A stretch of 64,000 nucleotides of DNA from Diphasiastrum complanatum (GCA_029204225.1 CM055106.1:19168149-19232148), one strand, 5' to 3'; shown: positions 46,790-57,560, counted from the stretch's first letter. Notes: generated from the letters alone by a model not told the origin. Made by a program: numbers and translations.

Positions 46790-48135
46790 AGCTATCCATC
46801 CAACACTATCTGCATGGTCTTCAAGATTGCATCCGTCAACATTTGGATAAAGTACTTCAAGTAAATCCAACTTTGGCAGATGTAATGCAAAAGGCGTTAA
46901 TTCGAGATCTAAGGATAAGACAACAAAAGATGCAACTATAGATCAAATTGGAGTCTTAGTAGGATTTAATTCCTACACCAGTGTGTTCAACTCTCCATCA
47001 ACAATGTCAATATGCCAATTCCAAGCTCACCAAAGTGTGATTTGAACAAAAGTATTATAGAGAAAAATTCTTCAACTGATGAAGGATCGATAGAGATCAA
47101 GGAATCACAGCATGTGTCATCCAATTGAATCTCAACATCAACAATAGGTGGCTCATGACATATCCTTAGAGATTATCGATCTCAGGGTTTCAGGCTTAAT
47201 GATATGACTGACTATACTTGTATATATGACAGATTTATCTCTGGGGATTGAATTGAGGATAGTTACTGCTTACAATGAAATGAATATGAGTTGTTCATAT
47301 TCCAACATAATGACGATCCCTTTGAGCAGAATGATGAGTTGGAAATGACTAGAATGTGGCCAAATTCGGACAATGAATCATTCAATTTGGAGCATTACTA
47401 TTTTGGCTTATAAAAAACTATACCCCGGTCAAATTTGTATAATGAATCATTCGATTTAAAGCATTACTATTTTGATTTATCAGGAACTATACCCATTTCT
47501 TCACTCATAGAGGAAATCAATGGATCCATGGCCATCCATTTTCAACGAGATAATGCTACCAATCTTGCTCAAGTTGATTCGGCAAGAGGAAACTCCAATG
47601 TTCAATAAAATAACTTGAATGAAATTATTGCTTTAATCAACGCTTTGGATCCTACATCATGGAGCTACGCATAAGGCAACAAAACTGGATGCAGAGACAA
47701 GAAAAGGTGCATCTAGAATTGGATAGCCTATCCAATCAAGAGAGATACCGGGGAAGAAGACTATCGAATGTCCTATTGCTTGGAACCTGCCAACCCATGT
47801 AGAACTAATGCAACTTGAGGCTTTCCTATGTTTCATCAAACTCTTCTTCAATGATCTTATCAAATCTATGGGATCAGTTTGTAGATAAAAGGTTTTCCAA
47901 AGAAATTCCGCTGCAACTTTGTTCTACAACAAAAAGTTGAAAGCTAAACCTGAGGCAGTGAAATCTGACGAACAAAAGATGGCCATTTATGAGAATACTA
48001 CATGGAAAGATGTTTTCCACTCCAGGTGACTCAAATATTTCTCGACTTCCGCCAAAGGATTCACGAAACATGGCACTCAACAGAGGACTACATGACCTTT
48101 ATTTTTGAGGGCAAAAATGCTTAAAGTAGGGGGAG
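46790..48135 (+). mobile_element. Decayed internal region of an LTR element
   Basis: The region leads to a polypurine tract (AAAGTAGGGGGAG) immediately before the LTR at 48,136, so at least its right part is the internal end of that element. A short protein-like stretch at 46,800-46,930 (HLDKVLQVNPTLADVMQKAL) and another near 48,030 (IFLDFRQRIHETWH) are not assignable. There are many stops. Confidence 0.45.
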
Positions 48136-48696
48136 TGTCATGTGCTGCATGTAATTAGGCCATGAGGCAATTAGCGAATTGCCAAATATGGCCATGGAGC
48201 TAAATTAGCTTAGAACTAGTCATTAGGACAGTCAATAAAGTGGTTCGAACAACCTTGCTATATTTGTGAATAACGGAATTGTAATAATGGTTGTAAGGCC
48301 CAATTTAGCCAAATAAGGCCCAAACTTGTAATAGAAGCACAAATGACCTCTATAAATAGCTGAGGTTGTGCTAAATTTGGAGGTTATTGTTCATTTTGTA
48401 ATTTTGAGTTTTAAGAGATCTTGAAGCTTCTCTTTGAGAGCTTTCTTGATGGAGAAAGTGGTTCATGTGCCTAAATCACATGAGAGCTATGATCATGGTC
48501 TAGAATCAGGCCCCTATCCTTTGAATGCTCTCCCTTCATTAATAATGGAACCTTATTTTGCCTAATTTGGTGAAGTTTTGCTATCTTTATCTAGTTTCTT
48601 GATTTTTGTCTTGTTTTCATGGCTTCTTGTATTTCCATTGTAATTTGATGTTAATGAATTGATTAGATGTTTAAATGCTAAGGTTGGCACATGACA
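48136..48696 (+). repeat. LTR with perfect 10-bp inverted ends
   Basis: It begins TGTCATGTGC and ends GCACATGACA, perfect inverted termini, and is preceded by a polypurine tract, so it is the 3' LTR of a plus-strand element (561 bp). It sits against Copia I sequence that begins right after it, so the element probably inserted into that Copia. The partner 5' LTR is not in the window. Confidence 0.8.
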
Positions 48697-48699
48697 TAA

Positions 48700-49140
48700 C
48701 ATCTTCTTTCTTCATTACTTCTAAAGGAATATGGACATAACAAATACATCCAAATATTTTCAAATCTTTTAAATTATGTGTTTTGCCATACAAAGCTTCA
48801 AATGGTGTGATTCCACCAATGGCACTATTAGGAAGCCTATTACATAAAAAATTTGCACATGTAATAGCTTCTCCCCGGAAAGAAATGGGTAGAGACACAT
48901 CTAATCTCAAAGCTTTAACACATTCACAAATGATCTATTTTTTCTCTCGACCACCCCATTTTTTTGGGGGGCGTAGGTACATGTGAATTCTCTCTTAAAG
49001 CCATTAGCCTCACAAAAATCTCTCATGCTATTGGAGATGTACTCTCTTCCATTATCACATCTTAATACTTTGAATATGCTAGCATTAAGTTGCTTCTCAA
49101 CAAGAGATTTAAACTTTCCAAAGAGGAGGTGGAGGCCTAT
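48700..49140 (-). pseudogene. Copia I integrase fragment
   Basis: The minus strand encodes the integrase part around TYAPQKNGVVERKNR (in a broken frame near 48,950) and ITCANFLCNRLPNSAIGGIT with the GKTHNLKDLKIFGC block (48,671-48,910). It is closely related in layout to Copia F (40,130-40,560), so both are copies of one family. The LTR at 48,136-48,696 abuts its end. Confidence 0.75.
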
Positions 49141-49337
49141 GCACTTCTATGGCCTTTCATTTTCATGGCCCATCCTCTCAAAATGGGGATGTATTTAAGG
49201 CTCATTGACTTCCTTGACTCTTATCTTTCTTGGAGATGACATGTGGCTCCAAATTAGTGGCCTCGTCATTCTTAGGTGTCAAATACTTGATTTTGATTGG
49301 ACAACAAGTTTTCCATGAAGAATAAATCAAAGAGAGC

Positions 49338-49745
49338 TCACCGAATCTTGGAAGTCATCCTTGTTGATGTCTGTAATCTGATGCTTACTCTTTTATGGCA
49401 TTTATTGATGACTTTAGTAGGAAAATATGGATTTACAACGTTTGAAAAATAGAGGCATTTGCTCACTTTTGTGGATTTACGAGTCTTACCGAGAATCAGA
49501 GTGGTTGTTGAATCAGTATGAAATATTTGACAGTGGTGGAAAGTACTTGTCAAAACATTTGTAATGCATTTTGTAAATAGCAAGGAGTCAAGAGGCATGT
49601 GAGTACTCCATGTAGACCGCAACAAAAAGGTATTGCGGAGAGTAAAAACAAGACTACTATGGAAATGGCTCGATCCATGCTAAAATTCAAAAAAAAATTA
49701 AATTGTTGCTTGGCCAAAGTTAACACGATGACATTTGTTTTGGGA
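49338..49745 (+). pseudogene. Copia J integrase, left fragment
   Basis: Plus-strand integrase core in shifting frames: a YFMTFIDDFSRKIWIY-like stretch (49,380-49,440), then RPQQKGIAESKNKTTMEMAR (catalytic Glu kept) and the segment equivalent to FWAEAVNTATYVL ending near 49,742. Coding similarity stops there and AT-rich DNA begins. Confidence 0.75.
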
Positions 49746-50083
49746 CTTTGACCTGAAAAAGAGTAATCTTTTTTGGTGTTTTTTAATGGTCCTAGTTTTA
49801 GGCCAAAATCATGGATTTTTTTAATAAATCTCTAAATTTTGTTTTAAAAAAAGCCAAAAAAAATGCATATTTTAAATAAAGAACTACAAGTTTTTTGTTG
49901 CAAACTTCATAAAACCATCATAATTACAAAAGAAATAATAATTCAAGAGAACAAATGATTTTTGAAACTTGAAATCCCATTGAAATACAAAATAACTTAA
50001 ATTATATTTGCACATTCTTTTTTTAAAGTACATTTTCTAAGGAATTTTCACTGATGCCTCTCAATTCAGAACTTGACATATTC
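49746..50083. other. AT-rich left flank of the DUF7869/ParB module
   Basis: Rich in A/T runs and without coding potential. It separates the Copia J fragment from the 3' end of the minus-strand DUF7869-like gene. No convincing terminal inverted repeat against 56,900-57,060 could be read by eye. Confidence 0.4.
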
Positions 50084-53000
50084 TCAACACTCGTTTTTAG
50101 TTGATGAAGTGGAAGACCCGTCTTCTTCATCAGAGTCAACTGGCATGTCTTCCTCAGAATCCGTATCTAATGTTAACAAAAAACCTTGTAAATCAGCTTT
50201 TTTCTGTTGATGACGAGTGGGGGATGATGGTTTTTCAAGTAATCCAAGTCGTTCTTTCAATATAGATATTGTTGACTTTCGTAGATGATTGGTCATTGTG
50301 AATTCAAAATTAAATGCCAAAACATCTACATCTTGTAGATTCAAATCGTCGACTCTTGGTTGATTTTTTGGCAATATCTTTCTCTTGCCCTTTGGATCTA
50401 CTTGCAACATTTCGAATTCGTACCTTCTCAAAAAAGCATTCGTTGAAGTGGTGCGCAACCAATGAACACGTAGTACTTTTGTTTGATTGCTATTTTGAAT
50501 AAAACCAAGTACTTTGGCAATCCAAAATGGATGTCCTTCATTGTTTTCTGAAGCTAGAAGTGCAACAAGGCTTTCAATTTGGATTTCATTCAAATCACCG
50601 CGCCATTTCATTTTTGCAGCTTTTACACTTTGCCTATTCTTCCTTGAGCCCACATAAATTTCACGTTCCTCACCTTGCACAAGTTGCAGGAAATCATTAT
50701 CTCGAGGAAGATCTGAAGGTTCGACAGTCGTAGTTGATGTTCCTAATTTATGAGGCCAATGAAATTCATCAGTTGTTGATATATGTTCGAAATTGAGCAA
50801 ACTGATTTTTTGTTCCTCGAAAAAGTCCATCCACCAATGTTGATCAAACTCATCAAAAAAATGATAAGTTGCTTGAATACTTGATTCCAAAAAATTTAAT
50901 GAGGCAAATGAATCAATCTCACGATATTCTCTTTGCGCCTTTTGTTCTTCTAGCAAGGACTTCAAGGGAGACAACACAGCAAGCTTGATTTGAGTCGATG
51001 GAATGTTAAGCAAGAATCGAACTCCTTCAAGATATTTTTTTCGCTTATTTTTTTTCGCTAGGTAGCCACGAAACTGAATTTGAAATAATATAATGCCTGA
51101 TTCGTTACATTTGATTTTAAACTGGTGATGAAAGCTAATATCAATAATATTAGCTACGCATCGTTCTGTTTCGTTGGACGCCTTAACATAATCAGGAAAA
51201 TCATATGTGTGTCTGATTAATGACACATTTGGCTTTGGCACATACGATTCCTCAACAATGCTTTGAAGCATTGGTAATGAAAATGCTTTCTTGCATCTCA
51301 ACCTCTTAGAAAAGCAACTAAACATTTGATCAATTTGATCGTGGGTATGTCCTACCAACAAAAATCCTATTTTTACTTTTTTGAAAAAAAAAACTCTCCA
51401 CTAGCATAGGCAACTTTGATTTTTATTTTCCCTAGCAGTGTTGTCAAGCTGCAAATAAAGTATTTCTCAAAGATTTTCACCAAATTCGCAAATTATCTTA
51501 TGTACAATGGTGATTGTCAAATTTGGATCATTTCGAACATTGGGATAATTAAAAAAGACCTTGGACTCCAAAGTTCCATTAAATACAAGTGTTCCAACGA
51601 GATGAACCTGAATAAAATCTGCCTCGTTCAAATTTTTGGGCACTCTGACAAAATGAGGCAACATTGTTTTCTTCTGATCCATGCCATCAACAACAAATCA
51701 CAGATATTTTTTTGGACATTTCAAACATTTCTTTTGATGCTTGGCCAACTTTTGTCTTTCAACTGTTTGTTGATCTTTGTGCAGTTGAAGAGCTTTTGTA
51801 GCATCCACTGAAAATACAATGATTCACTTATTTAATAAAATAAAGATCATACCATAATAGTGTTCAAAAAGATTGCAACATAAATTTTTTCAAAACAGAA
51901 AGTATTAAAATGAATGACAAATTTGATTAGTATTTATCTTTCTCGTCATTGGACTTTGCAAGTTGTTTTGCAGACTTTAACAACTCGCAAGTTGAGCATA
52001 CTATCAATCGTGATTTTTTGGGAATTTTTACTAGTCCAAAATCTCTTTTCCAAATTCTAAGAAAATATGAATAACTCAAATAGGGAACATTTTTTGTTTT
52101 TACAAACTCTTTGTACATAAAAAATATTTCTAATTTTGTAAAATTATCTGGCAAGTGAAAATATGAGGAATTAGGCAATTTTTCTCTGTGCACATCTATG
52201 AAATGTTTTAGCCAAGCAATTGCATTTAAAGCATCTAGAGAAACAATTCGACCCTGTAAGGATCCCCGTAATGTTGGGTCTTTCTGAAGTCATGCATGCA
52301 TTTGTTGAAGCCATGAGTTTTCGATTACGTGAACTGCTTTGTAAGCTTTGCGACAAACCTCCAAAGCATTTAAAAAATACGAAAATGAATTTTTGTCTGG
52401 CCTCACTGTTGCACACAAATAGTAATTTCTCTCATCCTTACTTCGTAAAAAGAAGTTTGATCTTTAATCTTCAATTTCTCTAATACTCAGCTTTTGCAAA
52501 CAACAGGATGAGCAGCAAATAATATTCCGTACCTTTCGAATTTCAGATTTTGTAATCAACTGTTTTTGACGATTCGTTAAATCAGGTGAGGATCTCAAGT
52601 CTCTCTTGTATTTTTCTTTTTGTTTGGAGTCTGATCTATAAATTGAACCTGTGACACTAGTAGGTGCTTGAACTGGTTGAGAAGGTGTTGGAATTTCATG
52701 ATTGGGAATTCTGGCTCCAACCCCAAGATGTTCTGGACCCTCAGAAGGCTCTAAATTTTCAACGAATATATAGCCCTTTCAGGTTTAACACGACGAACAT
52801 CACTTTGAGAAGGTCTCCTACGAACATGAGAAAAGCTTAAATGTCGCGGATCAATAGACTTACGTAGATCTGTTGATTTACTAGAATCAATATCTGAGTG
52901 AATTGAAGCTTTTGACTCATCACTCAGTGATTCAACTTGTTCAAAAGAACAATGTTCTAGTTGTGTCGAGCCTGTATCTGAAGAGGAGGACGAGGTCGAA

Positions 53001-53236
53001 AGATTTGATACAAGTTGAGTTACAGACGTCATTTCTTGAAAAGTACTTGCTTGAGGAATTTCAGATGATGAACGGGTAAATGATGACGATGCCACATCGT
53101 TTACCAAAATATGTTCAGATTCAGGAGTGGCATTATAAAAAAAGCTTTCATTGGGAATGTCAGATAAAGATGTTGCACTTGTTGCAACATATTGAGTCAC
53201 AACTACTGGAATAGAAGAGGTAGAACTACTTGACAT
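50084..53236 (-). pseudogene. DUF7869-like transposase-type gene, multi-exon, inactivated
   Basis: Minus strand. The N-terminal part (53,236-52,533) is Ser/Thr-rich with a basic end (RRRPSQSDVRRVKPER) and a frameshift near 52,770. The middle (about 52,405-51,927) contains LNAIAWLKHFIDVH, LPDNFTKLEIFFMYKEF and CSTCELLKSAKQL (C-x2-C). The core (about 51,811-51,320) has VVDGMDQKKTMLPHF, DPNLTITIVHKIIC, QLDNTARENKN and LLVGHTHDQIDQMFS, which I recall as signatures of DUF7869 proteins with a likely RNase H-type fold. The C-terminal 425-codon frame stays open to 50,084, with an SH3/chromo-like piece (GHPFWIAKVLGFI, VLRVHW) and an acidic tail. In-frame TGA stops occur near 52,290, 51,695 and 51,472, a TAG near 51,410. 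The DNA-cleaving role is inference. Confidence 0.7.
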
Positions 53237-53493
53237 CGTAACCTCAAAAAAATATTTAACTCCGTACTTATGCTAAGCATAGAACCGTTCAAATAAGTAA
53301 CACCACACTAAATGTGGTCCTCAAACATAACTACAACCTATGCTGGTCATAGAACAAATAAAAACATATACGAACCTCAATAGACGCACACAAAAAAACC
53401 AACTAAATGCAAATGAGCAACAAGCCTAAAAAGTAACTGGTTACTAAAAATTTTCGACGGCTACCATGCCTTAAATACTGTTTGACAGCATTC

Positions 53494-53549
53494 TTAGGGT
53501 TAGGGTTAGGGTTAGGTTTAGGGTAGGGCTAGGGCTAGGGTTAGGGTTG
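53494..53549 (+). repeat. Degenerate TTAGGG/TTTAGGG telomere-like tract
   Basis: Four TTAGGG units followed by TTTAGGG, TAGGGC, TAGGGC, TAGGG and TTAGGG variants. The G-rich strand is the plus strand. The dominant unit is 6-mer TTAGGG, not the 7-mer usual for most land-plant telomeres. Confidence 0.9.
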
Positions 53550-53650
53550 GACTGTCCGGGCTATAATACTCGAGGTCGGCGTGGGGTGAGGTGAGTCGCG
53601 GAAACTTGGTCCCGAAGTAAGCTGGAGGACTGGCGTGAGACGGGGTCTCA
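53550..53650. other. Short GC-rich island
   Basis: About 100 bp (CTGTCCGGGCTATAATACTC through GTGAGACGGGGTCTC) is strikingly GC-rich against AT-rich surroundings, directly beside the telomere-like tract. No gene is recognisable; it might be a promoter or an imported piece. Confidence 0.5.
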
Positions 53651-53890
53651 AAAATATTTTTATTTAAGGACCATAGTCCAAGCATAACTCACATCATTTG
53701 CGAATTCAGAAGCCCACATGCTGCCAGAGGCTTTTTATAAGATTTTGCATACGTTCTCGCTTCCAGATTTTTTTACGGTAAGATTATTGTCATTTTCTAC
53801 CTTTGCTCTATGCTTAGCATGGGTAATAAATTCTTGCATTAGAAAATATTCATATTTTAATTTGTATTCATCTTCTTGCAACATGGGTAA

Positions 53891-54313
53891 CCTATGCTCA
53901 ACATAGGTGCTTGCACCAGTCCTCTCCTTTAACCTATGCTGAGCATAGGTTGTGCTCGGGTCCTTAGTAATATCCTATGCTCAACATAGGATTTTGGCTT
54001 AGCATATCCTATGCTCAACATAGGATTCCTTTTCCAACCTATGCTTAGCATAGGTTAGCAAGCAAATAGCGAAGACATCTTGTGCTCAGCATAGGTTGGG
54101 AAAGATCGCACGAGTAATGACCTATGCTGAGCATAGGATGTCTTCGCAATTTGCTTGCTAATCTATGTTAAGCATAGGTTGGAACAGGACCAGAAATGAA
54201 AGTTATGCTCAACATAGGTCGAAAAGAGGTTAGAATTGAAGAATCTCGCCTCCGTCCTATGCTAAGCATAAGTTGTTAGTAAGGACTCGACCACAACCTA
54301 TGCTTAGCATAGG
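53891..54313. repeat. Array of 17-bp palindromes CCTATGCTNAGCATAGG, about 41-bp pitch
   Basis: Copies start at 53,891, 53,933, 53,974, 54,008, 54,038, 54,079, 54,121, 54,162, 54,202, 54,256 and 54,297. Most steps are 40-42 bp. Outlying copies are at about 53,267, 53,334, 53,806 and 54,925. Within each copy the half-sites TATGCT/AGCATA are best kept and the centre varies (CAA, TTA, TGA, TAA). The intervening DNA is mostly not repeated, so this is not a simple satellite. The pattern fits a row of dimer-binding sites. Confidence 0.92.
54036..54180. repeat. Inverted repeat with 60-bp arms within the palindrome array
   Basis: 54,036-54,095 pairs with 54,121-54,180. Besides the palindromes the arms share TTAGCAAGCAAAT and GCGAAGACATC and their complements. 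The 25-bp loop is not repeated. Local inversion-duplication explains part of the array. Confidence 0.85.
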
Positions 54314-54540
54314 TCGCTACTCGTATTTTCTTATTTTACAACGTTTTGTCTCAGAAAAGTGATCCTTTTGAGATGTTTAAGTAAGAAAATATGTTGAATT
54401 TATAGTTTTTTAATTTTTTTTTCACAAAAATGGCTTGTATTATTAAAGTTTTTAGCATTTTCATTAAGATAGCGTTTGAAATTTTCTTAAAAAGTCTTTT
54501 TTTTTTTGCAGATTTTCAATTGTCTTTGATAATATTCGAA

Positions 54541-56269
54541 ATGTCGAGGATTTCTTTTAAAATTTCGGGGAAACCTCAAGATATTTCATTAAAAGATAAG
54601 AAAGAATTCATGTACTACTTCACCAAAGGGGTCAACAACACAACTTTCGGAGCTTTTTATTCATTTAGCTGAGAAGCCTGGCAAAGGAGACTCGCAATTC
54701 AAAGTTCAAGGAAGATTGCTTGCTGATCAACTAGATGACGATCAAGAAGAAGGTTTTGTGAATATACTTGTAAAGGAGACGGATAAGTCTTGTTCTATTT
54801 TCATTCTGAACGAGACTATGATAAAGATCCGACTTTGTCAAGACGAGGCCATCAAAGCCTATTTTGATAAAGCTCTAGTTACTTTGGTGAGTAATTATAA
54901 AATATATTTTTAATCATGTTTGTTTCATGCTTAGCATAGTTGTTATTAGATATAATTTAAGCTTTTGGTCATTATATCTTAAACTTGATTTTTGTTTCTG
55001 TTCAGAGCATGAAGCATTGCTTAAAATTGGTTTTAGCTGCTATTGCTGAGGGAAAAGATCTGGTCTATTCATTACGGAGTTCAAAAGATGTATCTATTGG
55101 ACCTCGCAAGCCTGCTTCTACCACTGCTCAGGTCACAAAGTCGGCCTCTGAAAATGTTGAGGATGAAACCGTAGTCGTCCCTCATCCCAAAAAAAAAAGA
55201 TCTCATAATATTTCTAAGACTTCGCCCACTAGACCTAAGTCACGCCCAAAGACCATGGCTATACATCGCCATAAGTCCATTCCTTCTACTGAAAGCAAAA
55301 AAGCCGCCACCGAACCACCTTTGTCGCTACCTAGTGCATCCATCCGCCCATTACAAGACAGCTCCGAACTTGCCAAATTAAGAGAGGATATCCATAAAAC
55401 AAAACAAATAAAAAATACAACTTTAATTTTAGACATAAATCAATGTGATAGGCCACCTGTAGATCCAATAATAGGAGACAAGCCAATAAAAGTTAGAGAG
55501 CCTAATGAAACACATGTACATAATTTAAAAATAAAATTTAAAGATCATACACAAGCCATAGTTACTCTCTTTGTTGTTTTGGTTGATCCTAACAAATGCA
55601 ACGATGTTGCAAATTTTAATTTTTTTTATTAGATTCATATCATTTTTTTGTTCTTGGGGGGATACACAGATTACAAGCTCGAAAACAATTATCTCAAGAA
55701 TATCCCCATATCCCAAGCTTTCGAATTGTGAGTGCCATTGCATTTGCTAGCCTGACAGTGGAAGAAGCGAAATTATTGGCTTGGGACCACAATATTGATC
55801 AGGACTACCGGATGAAGATGACCGTGATACAAAGAATTCGTTTTTTTCACAAAGAATACATGAGAGTCTCCAAAGCAGGAGATGTGAATCAACTTGAGCT
55901 GAAAGCACTATGTGCTCAAGAGACAGGCCTGTCTTTTGATTCGAAAAAAATTTTCAGCTTGCTTTTCGCATTGGCTAGGTAATTTGTTTGGTTATACTTG
56001 TCATGGAATGCTCTGGTCATAATATATGTTATAATCTTTTTGAATTGTTTCTATCAGACGAAAATTTCGAACTCCATTTTAATATTGGTTAAATTCTTTA
56101 TCAATTAAAGTTTTTTTTTAATTTCAAGTGTGGGCCCTTGTTGATAAATTTTTTGATAAGTGGGAAACTATTCAAATAAAAGGCCAACTTGCTCAGGGTG
56201 CCTCAAGAGGTGCCACTCGATAGTATAGTGGCTGCTAAAAAAAAAAGCAAAAGAAAAAGATGTAAATGA
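54541..56269 (+). pseudogene. ParB/sulfiredoxin-like domain gene, multi-exon, inactivated
   Basis: The first coding part (ATG 54,541 to donor GTGAGT at 54,887) holds an N-terminal domain (FKVQGRLLADQLDDDQEEGF) with a frameshift near 54,640. The second exon starts at 55,006 and has a basic region (HPKKKRSHNISKTSPTRPKS), then the conserved VDPIIGDKPIKVREPNETHV and HNLKIKF. After a one-base shift in a T-run (55,618-55,627) comes FFVLGGIHRLQARKQLSQEY, which matches the G-x-H-R-x-x-A ParB/Srx nucleotide-binding motif. Then TVEEAKLLAWDHNIDQDYRM and IQRIRFFHKEYMRV follow. A last exon at about 56,130-56,269 ends with a nuclear-signal-like KKKSKRKR. ParB-fold proteins bind or cut DNA or act as CTPases; which applies here is unknown. 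Confidence 0.65.
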
Positions 56270-57054
56270 CATCGATGATTTTTGGAATAAAAAATTCTCT
56301 TTTGTTTTAAAGAATAATTGTGTTTATATTTTTTGATGTATTGTGTTTTGAATTCTTTTTGATTGATTTAATATTTTTAAATTTATTTTTTAACGATTTA
56401 AAATTTAAAATTTGAGATATTTTAAAAATTTTAACGTTGATAATTATTACCAAAAATTAAAATTGTAATGATTTGTCAAGTTTACAATATTTTAATTTTA
56501 GATGTGTTTTTATAATATTTTTTGCGAAAAAAATATTGTTAAAAATTATAGGAATTGAGAAAAAAAAATTATATCTTTTTCAAGGTGATTTAAATTATTA
56601 CAAATACTTTAATATCAATTATTGTAAAGTAATTTTATTTGCGTTTATTTATTGTTTAAATATTCAATAAACTTACGTGGGTGTATGTAAAGATCTTTAA
56701 AAATTTAAAATTTTAAGAAATATTGATTCAAATTTTTAACATAATTTTAAAAATATTTTTTTCGATACAAGAATTGTAATTTAGAAAACTTTTAAAATTC
56801 CAAAAAAATAAAAAGTATAACTTTTGCTTTTAGTAAGCAAAAAATATTTTTTAGGTATTTTAGTGGTTGTGTATCTAATGATTTTATTTTAAATAGTATT
56901 ATTATTTAATATAAGCTAATTTTAAGTTATTTATAAAAATCTATTGACCAAATTTTTGTAGCTTAAATTATTTTCTTGCAAAATACAACATTTTTTTTAC
57001 CATTACAATATATTTATTTGAAGCATTTTAAATTTGGATACTTTTTAAAAAAAT
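56270..57054. other. AT-rich right flank of the module
   Basis: Extremely AT-rich, with many AAATTTTTAAAATTT-like words and no coding potential. It probably contains the terminator of the ParB-like gene and the right end of the putative element. Confidence 0.45.
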
Positions 57055-57560
57055 TTAATAAAAAAAAAATGGGTCTTCAAGTCATTTCTCTTTTTTTGGG
57101 TCATCATGTTAGTTTATAACATGGCTACATGTGTATTGATAGGTATTCAACCAAATTAATGAAAGGTACGGCAAATGAAGAAGCATTTATACGTAAAAGC
57201 CCAATGTATCTAATCTTGGAATCTTTGGTTGTGATGCATATGTCCATGTACCTAAAGAAAAGAGAAAGAAAATTGATTTAGAATCAATTAAGTGTCTACT
57301 TGTGGGTTATGACTAGAATGTTAAAGCTTATCAACAACATGATCAAGATGCCAAGAAATTTGTAATCAACATGGATGCAATATTTGATGAGAATGGGAAC
57401 AGTGATTAACTACACATGCCATTACTATAGGATGAAGATGAGGTGATAGATGAGACCAAGCAATATGAAGATCATCCCAAGAGAAAAGCTTTGAGTCCTA
57501 CATCAAATACATCCAAGAAGTTGGCAGTGGTTCTTGACGGTGACTAGTGTTGTCAAAGTG
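57055..57560 (+). pseudogene. Copia J-like integrase, right fragment
   Basis: The plus strand resumes Copia integrase: VYNMATCVL, RYSTKLMKGTANEEAF, then a frameshifted IFGCDAYVHVPKEKRKK and LESIKCLLVGYD, followed by VINMDAIFDENGNSD. It covers the part of the integrase that follows the left fragment ending at 49,745, overlapping it by about 75 bp in the FWAEAVNTATYVL region. It ends in the linker before RT. Confidence 0.75.

Larger units (their letters stand above)
53237..54540. promoter_or_regulatory. Divergent intergenic region with palindrome array and telomere-like tract
   Basis: This 1.3-kb region separates the starts of the DUF7869-like gene (minus) and the ParB-like gene (plus), so it should hold both promoters. 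It contains at least fourteen copies of a 17-bp palindrome, a TTAGGG-type tract and a GC-rich island, which are listed separately. A plausible upstream non-coding exon for the ParB-like gene ends in TTTTTGCAG near 54,511. Confidence 0.6.

Noticed and set aside
50084-53236. Selenocysteine or other TGA recoding in the DUF7869-like gene
   Set aside because: A TAG and a frameshift also occur, and the stops fit CpG decay of a silenced element.
50084-53236. U-to-C RNA editing removing the stops, as known in organelles of hornworts, ferns and lycophytes
   Set aside because: The locus is nuclear (GT-AG introns, transposons), where such editing is not established.
53494-53549. A true chromosome end
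   Set aside because: The tract is only 56 bp, degenerate, and flanked on both sides by ordinary sequence including genes.
53891-54313. CRISPR-like array (repeats with unique spacers)
   Set aside because: The repeats are short palindromes with variable centres, the genome is a plant nucleus with introns, and part of the spacers are inverted copies of each other.
49746-57054. Terminal inverted repeats of the module (blocks near TAACACGATGAC at 49,720 and the complement of GTCATCATGTTA at 57,100)
   Set aside because: The similarity lies within the Copia coding fragments on both sides and is short; AT-rich chance matching cannot be excluded.
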